Shown one piece after another: positions 53,836 through 61,118 of a stretch of DNA of 64,000 bases (position 1 is the first letter of the stretch; every line of letters starts with the position of its first letter). The DNA lies in contig CP023454.1 in NCBI GenBank assembly GCA_002356635.1, forward strand, positions 3,208,501 to 3,272,500, written 5' to 3'. The translations under genes were made by a program, and so were the position numbers. The notes below the pieces were generated by a model. It had not been told where the DNA came from and ran no database searches. It worked only from the letters and a program-made list of their open reading frames with translations. This DNA is from Rhodobacteraceae bacterium QY30 (GTDB lineage: Bacteria > Pseudomonadota > Alphaproteobacteria > Rhodobacterales > Rhodobacteraceae).

Positions 53836-54519
53836 TCAGCCCTTTTCGTCGCCGGTGAAGTCGCGCAGGGTTTCCACGTCCTCGATCCGGGCGATGGTCT
53901 GGCGGATGGTCACGCCATGCGTGCGCAAGCGGGCGAAGGCGCGGCTGAGGCTTTCCGGCGTCATCCCCAGGCGACCGGCGATCAGCGCCTTGTCGTAGGG
54001 CAGCGTCACCTCGCAGGCCCCTGCCGGGCATTGCGCCAGCTCCAGAAGAAACTCCGCCACCCGCTGCGCGCCCGTCCGTGCCTTCAGCGTTTCGACCTGC
54101 GCCACAAGCCCGTTCAGATGCACGAAGGTCGCCGACAGGATCGAGATGGCGATTTCCGGGCTTTCGCGGATCTGGCGCAGCAAGCTGTCGGCTTCGATGC
54201 GGATCAGGCTGCAATCGGTCACGGCTTCGGATGCGACAGGGTAGACATCATGACGGAAGGCCACCGCTTCGCCGAAACTGCGGCCCTTGGTAAAGACGCC
54301 CACCACTGCCTCGGCCCCGTTCGGCGCAAGCCGGTAAAGCTTCACCCAGCCATCCGCGACGATGTAGATCGCGCTGGCCCGCTCACCCTGAAGGAAGATC
54401 GTCTCGCCACGGCTGTAGGTCCGGACACGCGCCTCGGCCAGCACCTTGTCGATCACATGCTCCGGCGCGGAAGACAGCAAAAGCGACCGCCGCGCAATCC
54501 GGGTTTCTTCAAAGTTCAT
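53836..54519 (-). CDS. Crp/Fnr family regulator, DNR/NNR-like
   Basis: 227 aa. The effector domain (residues 10-130, SRGETIFLQGERASAIYIV) is followed by a dimer helix and a Crp/DNR-type helix-turn-helix (GRLGMTPESLSRAFARL). No N-terminal cysteine cluster is present, so direct O2 sensing through an Fe-S cluster is unlikely. DNR/NNR-like proteins sense NO through heme and control denitrification genes; the neighbourhood of ubiTUV, an Fe-S repair protein and nnrS suits such a role, but this is inference. The ATG at 54519 has no strong ribosome site; GTG at 54549 is an alternative. It lies 96 bases after ubiV and converges on narR. Confidence 0.82.
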   Translation of the reverse strand: MNFEETRIARRSLLLSSAPEHVIDKVLAEARVRTYSRGETIFLQGERASAIYIVADGWVKLYRLAPNGAEAVVGVFTKGRSFGEAVAFRHDVYPVASEAVTDCSLIRIEADSLLRQIRESPEIAISILSATFVHLNGLVAQVETLKARTGAQRVAEFLLELAQCPAGACEVTLPYDKALIAGRLGMTPESLSRAFARLRTHGVTIRQTIARIEDVETLRDFTGDEKG

Positions 54520-54615
54520 CCTGGCGTCCCGATTTTCAATCGACAACACCAGATCGCGGCGAGGATTACCAGCCCGCCACGGCCATTTACTTTGCGTTTT
54601 GCGACGTCCACGCCG

Positions 54616-55500
54616 TCAGGCGCGCACGCCCGACCACTCAACCCCTGCGGAACCCGCCAGGAATCCATCCGAAAGCGGGCCCCGCAGCCGCGCCGCCAAG
54701 GCCTCGGGCGAAAGCCCGCCCGCGATACGGTCGGCATAGCCCCGGCACAGCGCGGCGAAATCCCCCGTTTCGGGCGAAAGCCGAAGCGCGTCCACGCCGG
54801 CGTCGCGCAGGCGTTCGACCTGCCACGCCATGCTGGCCGTGCTTTGGCTCAGCGTCTGGACGCCATTTACCGCCAGGAACTTCTGACCATCCAGCGTTTC
54901 CACATCGCGCCCATCGGGATCTTCGCCGCAGACAAACTGGCAGCTGTCCTTGGCGCGATCGTGCAGCCGCGCATGGTAGCAGCGGCCCGAGATTGCCAGA
55001 GGCAACTTGCCGTGGCCCCAGACTTCGGCGGCGACTCCCAATTCCCGTGCGGCGGCGGCAAGGACGGCAACCGAGGCCAGCGGCAGTTCTGGCGGCAAGC
55101 ACACGCGCACCGCACCGCGCCGCGCCAGCCAGCGCAAGGTGCCTTCGTTATACACGTTGACGAGCGGTCCGACCCAGAAGGGTGCGCCCTCGGGAATATG
55201 CCGGAGCGCGGAAAGGTCATTCACCTCGACCGGCAGTCCCATCCCGATCAGATCGGCGGTCAGGCGCCGTTCGCGTTTCAGCGTGATCAGCGCAAGGCTG
55301 GTCACCGCGACGTCTTTCCCGGCGGCCAGCAGGGTTTCGACCGCCGCGGGGATTTCGTCCTGCCAGAAGGGCAGACGTTTCGAACAGATCACCTCGCCCA
55401 GCACCACGCGGGCCACCGGAGCATCGGCAAGCGACCGGTAGAACTGCCGCACGGCGGCGGCGTCCCAGAAAAAGAAGTTGGGTCCGACGGTCAGGTCCAT
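54616..55500 (-). CDS. ubiV: O2-independent ubiquinone hydroxylation protein UbiV
   Basis: 294 aa peptidase U32-type protein. The four cysteines that ligate the [4Fe-4S] cluster are present at Cys39 (VICSKRLPFW), Cys174, Cys187 and Cys191 (GRCYHARLHDRAKDSCQFVC), the same spacing as in E. coli UbiV. With UbiU it catalyses ring hydroxylation without oxygen so that ubiquinone can be made anaerobically. TGGAGG lies before the ATG at 55500. It follows ubiU after 2 bases. Confidence 0.93.
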   Translation of the reverse strand: MDLTVGPNFFFWDAAAVRQFYRSLADAPVARVVLGEVICSKRLPFWQDEIPAAVETLLAAGKDVAVTSLALITLKRERRLTADLIGMGLPVEVNDLSALRHIPEGAPFWVGPLVNVYNEGTLRWLARRGAVRVCLPPELPLASVAVLAAAARELGVAAEVWGHGKLPLAISGRCYHARLHDRAKDSCQFVCGEDPDGRDVETLDGQKFLAVNGVQTLSQSTASMAWQVERLRDAGVDALRLSPETGDFAALCRGYADRIAGGLSPEALAARLRGPLSDGFLAGSAGVEWSGVRA

Positions 55501-55502
55501 GC

Positions 55503-56483
55503 TCACCTCCAGGTCTTGGCATAGGCGCCGGCGGTGGCGGCCTGACCTTCGGTCAGCCGGGCCAAGGCGCTGGCGGGCATGGGCTGGCCCGCCGCCTCGG
55601 CCTCGACCGCCGCGCGGAAGGCGCGCACGACCTGGGCCACATAGGCGCGGCTGCGCTGCCGCCCCTCGATCTTCAGCGCGCTGACACCGGCGCGGGCAAG
55701 CTGGGGAATCAAGTGGCTTGCATCCAGGCTGACCGGGTCTTCGAAGATATGGCCGGTCTGCTCGTCCGAGGTGAAGCAGCCCTTGCACAGTGTCGGATAA
55801 GGCGCGGGGGCGGCTTTTGGCGTGCGGTGGATGGTGAACCCGCCCAGACGGCTGACCAGATCGCCGCCCTCTTCGGAATAGACCACATGCGACGCGGGCG
55901 AACAGACTCCGTTCATGTTGGGCGACTGCCCGGTGACGTAGGACGACAGCGAACACCGCCCCTCGGCCATCACGCAAAGCCCGCCAAAGGCGAAGACCTC
56001 GGTTTCCACGTCGATCTCGCGGTTGATGGCGGCGATTTCATCGACCGTCAGCACCCGCGGCAGCACGACGCGCCGCACCCCGAAGGCCGAGGCGTAAAGG
56101 TTGATCGCATCCGGGTTCGCAGCCGCCGCCTGAACGGACAGGTGCAGCCGCAAGTCGGGATGCGCTTCGGCAGCGTGGGCCAGCAGGCCCAGATCGGCCA
56201 GAATGACCGCATCGGCACCGGCGCGGGCCGCATCGGCAATGCCGCGGTGCCAGATCGCTTCGGCCCCGGCGCGGGGGAAGGTGTTGATCGCGACCAGCAC
56301 CTTGGCGCCGCGCGCATGGGCGTGCGAGATGCCTTCGGCCAGTTCTTCGCGGCTGAAGTTCAGGCCCGGAAAGTTGCGCGCGTTGGTTTCATCGGCAAAG
56401 CCGCAATAGACAGCATGGGCCCCCGCCTCGACCGCCGCGCGAAGCGCTGCGGGTGTGCCCGCCGGGCAAACCAGTTCCATCAT
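55503..56483 (-). CDS. ubiU: O2-independent ubiquinone hydroxylation protein UbiU
   Basis: 326 aa U32-family protein. It opens with ELVCPAGTPAALRAAVEAGA and carries the [4Fe-4S] cysteines Cys170 (GGLCVMAEGRC), Cys177, Cys194 (NGVCSPASH) and Cys233 (LCKGC). UbiU and UbiV form a heterodimer needed for anaerobic ubiquinone synthesis, here supplying quinol for NarGHI. It directly follows ubiT (stop and start adjoining, TGAATG) and precedes ubiV, so the three genes form an operon. Confidence 0.93.
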   Translation of the reverse strand: MMELVCPAGTPAALRAAVEAGAHAVYCGFADETNARNFPGLNFSREELAEGISHAHARGAKVLVAINTFPRAGAEAIWHRGIADAARAGADAVILADLGLLAHAAEAHPDLRLHLSVQAAAANPDAINLYASAFGVRRVVLPRVLTVDEIAAINREIDVETEVFAFGGLCVMAEGRCSLSSYVTGQSPNMNGVCSPASHVVYSEEGGDLVSRLGGFTIHRTPKAAPAPYPTLCKGCFTSDEQTGHIFEDPVSLDASHLIPQLARAGVSALKIEGRQRSRAYVAQVVRAFRAAVEAEAAGQPMPASALARLTEGQAATAGAYAKTWR

Positions 56484-57020
56484 TCAAAACTCTCCGTGAT
56501 CGTCCATGCGGTGCAGGGCAAGGCCAGTCGCCCGCTCCGTCCGCTCCAGCGCCCGGCGGATCAACGTGCCGAAGCGCCCCCCCGCCCCTGCCAGCTCCGC
56601 GCTCAGGTCCAGTTCGGCGTCGTCGATGGCGTTGCGAAGCGCAAGCACCGCAGAAGTGTCGCCCTCGATCGTCAGGTCCCGCGAAAAGAAGAGGGCATCG
56701 CCATCCTCTGCCCCATGCAGCATCGCCAGGAAGGCCGAAAGTGGCCCGGCCAGCCGGGCGTCATGCGCCGTCCTTTCGCCACGCCGAAGCGCCGTGACCG
56801 AAGCGCGGGCCGGAACCATCAGCAAGACGAAGGGCAGATCCGTCGGGTCGATCAGGAACCGCTTGCCGCCGTGATCGCCCAGCCGCTTCAGCATCGAAGG
56901 ATGGGATCGCGTCATGCGCCGCGCCACCGCGCCCAGCGCCACGGACAGCGGCAGCAGCGGAAGCGGGCGAATGGCAAGCGCCAGCGCACGCGGCATGGTG
57001 GGAAGTTCAGCAGCGGGCAT
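56484..57020 (-). CDS. ubiT: Ubiquinone biosynthesis accessory factor UbiT (SCP2 domain)
   Basis: 178 aa. The SCP2 lipid-binding domain covers about residues 55-150 (RFLIDPTDLPFVLLMVP, ALFFSRDLTIEGDTSAVLALRNAI). UbiT carries ubiquinone intermediates in the anaerobic pathway, the counterpart of UbiJ in the aerobic one. GAGGA lies before the ATG. It is the first gene of ubiTUV and lies 57 bases from an FNR-type box; a TAGACA at 57049-57054 is well placed as the -10 element of an FNR-activated promoter. Confidence 0.92.
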   Translation of the reverse strand: MPAAELPTMPRALALAIRPLPLLPLSVALGAVARRMTRSHPSMLKRLGDHGGKRFLIDPTDLPFVLLMVPARASVTALRRGERTAHDARLAGPLSAFLAMLHGAEDGDALFFSRDLTIEGDTSAVLALRNAIDDAELDLSAELAGAGGRFGTLIRRALERTERATGLALHRMDDHGEF

Positions 57021-57076
57021 GGGGATCCTCGGTCCGGGGCATGATCGCTGTCTAGCGGCAGGGATCGCAATTTAGA

Positions 57077-57090
57077 TTGACATTGATCAA
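57077..57090. promoter_or_regulatory. FNR-type box controlling ubiTUV
   Basis: TTGAC-ATTG-ATCAA matches the FNR consensus with one mismatch. Its centre (57083.5) is 41.5 bases from a predicted start near 57042, with TAGACA at 57049-57054 as the -10, the geometry of a class II FNR-activated promoter for ubiT. It also abuts the start of the ubiD gene on the other strand. Confidence 0.8.
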
Positions 57091-58650
57091 GTGCCCCAAG
57101 GATTCGCGCTGCTATCAGACCCCAACACCGCCCACCCCTTGCCCGAGGCCGCCATTCGCACCCTGCCCGCCTTTCCCGATCTTCGCAGCTTCCTTGGCTG
57201 GGCCGAAGGAACGGGCGACCTTCTGCGCCTGCGCGAACCGATCAGCCTGCGGCACGAGATGACGGCGGTGCAGCTGGCGGCCCTGCGGCGCGGCGGGAAG
57301 ATCCTGCGCTTCGATGGCGCAACGGATGGCGAAGGCCGCCCCGCCGCGATGCCGGTCATCGCGAACCTTTTCGGAACGCCCCAGCGGGTGGCGGCGGGCC
57401 TTGGCCTCGATCTGTCAGAAGTTCCGGCCTTTGGCGAATTCCTGGCCGCCCTGCGCAGCCCCGCGCCCGTGGACGGGTTGCGCGATGCCTTGTCGCGGTG
57501 GCCGATGCTGAAGGCGGCGCTGGCGACCCGGCCCAAGGTCCTGCGCCGCGCCCCGGTGCAGGAAGTGGACGCCGCCCCCGACCTGACGCGCCTGCCCGTC
57601 CAGACCCCCTGGCCCGAAGACGCGGGCCCGCTGATCACCTGGCCGGTTGTCATCACAAGGTCCATCGACACCGATCCCGCGCAGGTGGCGCAGTATAACC
57701 TGGGGGTCTACCGCGCGCAGGTCCTGGGGCCCGACAGGTTGATCATGCGCTGGCTTGCCCATCGCGGCGGCGCGGCCCATGCCCGCAGCTGGGCCAATGC
57801 CGGCGAACCAATGCCGGTCGCCATTGCCCTTGGCGCCGATCCGGCCACGCTGCTGTCGGCCGCGCTGCCGCTGCCGGAAACCGTGTCGGAGCTGACCTTC
57901 TCGGGCATCCTGCGCGGCTGCCGCACGGAAATCGTTCCTGCCCGCACCGTGCCGCTGATGGTGCCCGCCCACGCCGAAATCATCCTTGAAGGCTGGATTC
58001 ATCCCGGCGAAACGGAGCCCGAAGGCCCCTTCGGCGATCACACCGGCTATTACAACTCGGTCGAGCCTTTCCCGGTGATGCGGATCTCTGCCATCACCCA
58101 TCGCCGCGACCCCCTTTATCTGACCACCGTCACCGGCCGCCCCCCCGATGAGCCCTCGGTCATCGGCGAGGTTTTCAACACCCTCGCCCTGCCCGTGATC
58201 CGCGCCCAGATCCCCGAGGTCCGCGACCTTTGGCTGCCGCCCGCCGCCTGTTCCTACCGGATGGCCGTCGTCCAGATCCGCAAGCGCTATCCCGGACAGG
58301 CGCGCCGCGTGATGATGGCGCTTTGGGGAATGCTGGCGCAGTTTTCCTACACCAAGACCATCGTGGTTGTGGATGACGACATCGACCCGCGCAACTGGGA
58401 CGACATCGCCTGGGCAATGGCCACCCGGATGGACCCGGCGCGCGATGTGATGCTGCTGGACAGCACGCCGATGGATTACCTGGATTTCGCCAGCCCCCGC
58501 GAAGGTCTGGCCGGCAAGATGGGCATCGACGCAACGACGAAAATCGGCGCCGAGACGACCCGTGAATGGGGTCGCGTAATGGCGCTTGACCCCGCGCACG
58601 AGGCCCGCGCCGCCGAAATCCTAGCCCGCCACATGGGGGACGCATCATGA
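57091..58650 (+). CDS. ubiD: UbiD family decarboxylase
   Basis: 519 aa prenylated-FMN-dependent decarboxylase. The family segments are FPDLRSFLGW, VARYNL-type AQYNLGVYRAQVLGPDRLIMRW, EGPFGDHTGYYN and the catalytic-centre region with VVVDDDIDPRNW. UbiD removes the carboxyl group of 3-polyprenyl-4-hydroxybenzoate; UbiX makes its cofactor. The listed start is a GTG directly after the FNR box and has no ribosome site; the real start may be slightly further in (before FPDLRSF). It is ATGA-coupled to ubiX. Confidence 0.9.
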   Translation: MPQGFALLSDPNTAHPLPEAAIRTLPAFPDLRSFLGWAEGTGDLLRLREPISLRHEMTAVQLAALRRGGKILRFDGATDGEGRPAAMPVIANLFGTPQRVAAGLGLDLSEVPAFGEFLAALRSPAPVDGLRDALSRWPMLKAALATRPKVLRRAPVQEVDAAPDLTRLPVQTPWPEDAGPLITWPVVITRSIDTDPAQVAQYNLGVYRAQVLGPDRLIMRWLAHRGGAAHARSWANAGEPMPVAIALGADPATLLSAALPLPETVSELTFSGILRGCRTEIVPARTVPLMVPAHAEIILEGWIHPGETEPEGPFGDHTGYYNSVEPFPVMRISAITHRRDPLYLTTVTGRPPDEPSVIGEVFNTLALPVIRAQIPEVRDLWLPPAACSYRMAVVQIRKRYPGQARRVMMALWGMLAQFSYTKTIVVVDDDIDPRNWDDIAWAMATRMDPARDVMLLDSTPMDYLDFASPREGLAGKMGIDATTKIGAETTREWGRVMALDPAHEARAAEILARHMGDAS

Positions 58651-59225
58651 CCCGCGTGATCCTTGGCGTTTCCGGCGCATCAGGCGCGGCGCTGGCACTG
58701 GACTGCGCCAGCCTCCTTGGCCGCATTGGCGTCAGGATCGATCTGGTGCTGTCAACCATGGCCGAACGCACCCTTGCGCATGAGGTCGGCGCGGACGCGA
58801 TGGCGCGGCTAACCCTGCTTGCAGACCGTGTGCATCCGCTGTCGGACCTGGGCGCCACCATCGCTTCGGGGTCCTATCCCGTGGCCGGGATAATCGTCGC
58901 GCCCTGTTCGATGCGCAGCCTGGCCGCCATCGCACATGGGTTTGACGACAACCTGCTGACCCGCAGTGCCGGGGTGCAGCTGAAAGAACGCCGCCCCGTT
59001 GTTCTGCTAACGCGCGAGGCGCCGCTGACGCTAGCGCATCTGCGCAACATGACCGCCGTGACCGAGATGGGCGCCATCGTGATGCCGCCCGTCCCGGCCT
59101 TCTACACCCTGCCACAGACCACCGCCCAGATCACCGCGCAGATCGCTGCCCGCGCGGTCGACCTTTTGCGGCTTGCCCCCGCCCAGGCCCTTGCCTGGAC
59201 CCCACCCGAAGGAGAGCTTCCATGA
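58647..59225 (+). CDS. ubiX: Flavin prenyltransferase UbiX
   Basis: 192 aa flavoprotein. It begins with VILGVSGASGAALAL (FMN-binding), has the VAPCSMRSLAAIAHG segment and LLTREAPLTLAHLRNM near the C-terminal half, all standard for UbiX. It attaches a dimethylallyl group to FMN to give the UbiD cofactor. The gene overlaps both neighbours by four bases (ATGA), so ubiD, ubiX and the Fe-S repair gene are one coupled unit. Confidence 0.94.
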   Translation: MTRVILGVSGASGAALALDCASLLGRIGVRIDLVLSTMAERTLAHEVGADAMARLTLLADRVHPLSDLGATIASGSYPVAGIIVAPCSMRSLAAIAHGFDDNLLTRSAGVQLKERRPVVLLTREAPLTLAHLRNMTAVTEMGAIVMPPVPAFYTLPQTTAQITAQIAARAVDLLRLAPAQALAWTPPEGELP

Positions 59226-59887
59226 CCGACCTGACCCCCGAAGCCATCGTCAGCGACATCGCCGCCACCCTGCCCGGCGCGGCCGAGGTGTTCCGCAAAT
59301 CCGGCATCAGCTTTTGCTGCGGCGGCAATATCCCGCTGTCCGAAGCGGCTGCGCGCAAGGGCATTGCCGCAGATGCCCTGCTGGGCCAGTTGCAGGCGCT
59401 TCGCGATGCGGCAGGCCGCAACGCCCCCGAAGATACCCCCGCACTGATCGACCATATCCTGTCGCGCTACCACGACACGCACCGGGCCGAACTGGAATGG
59501 CTGATCCCGCTGGCCCATCGCGTCGAGCGCGTCCACGGCGACCATGAGGAAGCGCCCCTTGGTCTGACCGAGGCGTTGCTGGCCCTTCAGGATGAACTGG
59601 TCGGTCACATGCAGAAGGAAGAAGAGGTGCTGTTCCCGATGATGCGGCAGGGCAGCGATCCGATGGTGGTCCATCCCATCGCCGTGATGCGGGGCGAACA
59701 CGATGATACCACCGCGCTTCTGCAAGGGATCGAGCATGTGACGCATGACCTGACCCTGCCGGTCGGGGCCTGCGGATCCTGGACGGCGCTTTATACAGGC
59801 CTGCGGAAGCTGACCGAGGATGTCGTGGCCCATATCCATCTGGAAAACACGGTCCTTTTCCCGCGGTTCGAATCCCGCGCGGCGTAG
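59222..59887 (+). CDS. Iron-sulfur cluster repair di-iron protein (RIC/ScdA/YtfE)
   Basis: 221 aa. An N-terminal ScdA_N domain (DIAATLPGAAEVFRKSGISFCCGG, with the conserved Cys pair) precedes a hemerythrin-like domain with His/Glu ligands in RYHDTHRAELEWL, HMQKEEEVLFPMM, RGEHDDTT and HIHLENTVLFP. Family members repair Fe-S clusters damaged by nitric oxide and oxidants. Its place after ubiX and before nnrS fits protection of the Fe-S-rich NarGHI, UbiU and UbiV during denitrification. Confidence 0.92.
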   Translation: MTDLTPEAIVSDIAATLPGAAEVFRKSGISFCCGGNIPLSEAAARKGIAADALLGQLQALRDAAGRNAPEDTPALIDHILSRYHDTHRAELEWLIPLAHRVERVHGDHEEAPLGLTEALLALQDELVGHMQKEEEVLFPMMRQGSDPMVVHPIAVMRGEHDDTTALLQGIEHVTHDLTLPVGACGSWTALYTGLRKLTEDVVAHIHLENTVLFPRFESRAA

Positions 59888-59890
59888 TCC

Positions 59891-61075
59891 TTGGACCGGC
59901 CCACGGCAGCGACACCACCCCACAGGCCGCTTTTCTTCATGGCGGGTCTTTGGGCGATGGTGTCGCCGCTGGTGTGGATTCGCCCTGGCTTGGTGGCGAA
60001 CCCGATGTTCTGGCACCTGCATGAGCTTTTCTTCGGCATGGCGGCGGCGGCGGTGGGGGGCTACCTGCTGACCGCCCTGCCCCATTGGGCGGGACGGGGC
60101 ATCCGGCCCGGTGCGCTTGGCCTTCTGGTGCTGTTCTGGACGGCAGGACGCGGGGCGCAGGCCTGGCCCGGCCTGCCGGTTCCGGTGCTACTGGCGGCGG
60201 CGCTGTCCTATCCGGTTCTTCTGGGGGCTGCCCTTTCCGTTCCGCTTCTGCGCGCAAGGGCGTGGCCGCGGCTGTGGATGGGGATCCTGCCGCTGATCCT
60301 TGCGGGGGCTGACGCCGCGCTGCTTCTGGCGGATCGGCAAGGTGCGGGGGACGCATGGCCCCTGCGGCTGACGCTGGGATTTTCACTGATGATCGGCCTG
60401 ATCGGCGGGCGGGCGGTTCCGGCCTTTGCCCGCAGCCGGCTGAAGATCCTGTGCCCGGAGGCCCATCTGCACGATCGTCCCGCCCTGGGGATTCTGGCGG
60501 CGCTGATGACCTTTCTGGCTACGGGATTTCTGTCGTTCGGCCTGCCGTTCCCGGCAGGGGTGGCCTTGCTGGTTGCCGGGGCGGCCCAGGCGCTGCGGCT
60601 GTCGGGCTGGCGCCCCTTCGTCCTGCGGTCGCAGACCGACATCCTGATGATGCTTCTGGCCTTTGGCTGGCTGGCGCTGGGGCAGGCCTTGCTGGGCCTT
60701 GGGGTGATCCGGCCGGACCTTCTACGCCCCGAGGAGGCGCTGCATGTCCTGACGATGGGGGCGATGGGCAGCATGATCCTGGCGATCGCCGCGCGGCCAC
60801 TGCTGCCCCGGCAGGCGGGACGGCTGCGGACCACGCCGGACATCGGGCTGGCCTTCACGCTGCTATCGGCCGGGACGATGCTGCGCCTGACCCGCCCCGA
60901 GACCGTGGCGGGCCTGGATGCGCTGCCTCTGGCGGCTTGCCTCTGGTCGGCGGGCTGGGGGCTTTACCTGATCCGCGCCCTGCGTTGCTGGCGCCATCCC
61001 GCCCCCTTCCCGGCGCTGAGCGTCGCGTCCGAGGCCCGGACAGCACCGCCACCTTCCATTCCCGCGGGATCGTGA
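59891..61075 (+). CDS. nnrS: NnrS family heme-copper-type membrane protein
   Basis: 394 aa with about 12 hydrophobic helices. NnrS features are the N-terminal RPLFFMAGLWAMVSPLVW, MFWHLHELFFGMAAAAVGGYLLTALP (the H-x2-E histidine motif) and the later GGRAVPAFARSRL and HVLTMGAMGSMILAIAAR segments. NnrS proteins help cells resist nitric oxide. The start appears to be a TTG at 59891 without a strong ribosome site; an ATG at 59939 would cut into the conserved N-terminus. It follows the Fe-S repair gene by three bases. Confidence 0.9.
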   Translation: MDRPTAATPPHRPLFFMAGLWAMVSPLVWIRPGLVANPMFWHLHELFFGMAAAAVGGYLLTALPHWAGRGIRPGALGLLVLFWTAGRGAQAWPGLPVPVLLAAALSYPVLLGAALSVPLLRARAWPRLWMGILPLILAGADAALLLADRQGAGDAWPLRLTLGFSLMIGLIGGRAVPAFARSRLKILCPEAHLHDRPALGILAALMTFLATGFLSFGLPFPAGVALLVAGAAQALRLSGWRPFVLRSQTDILMMLLAFGWLALGQALLGLGVIRPDLLRPEEALHVLTMGAMGSMILAIAARPLLPRQAGRLRTTPDIGLAFTLLSAGTMLRLTRPETVAGLDALPLAACLWSAGWGLYLIRALRCWRHPAPFPALSVASEARTAPPPSIPAGS

Positions 61076-61118
61076 CCGGCGCAAACGCCCCGATACGACC
61101 GTCAGGCGCGCGACGGGA

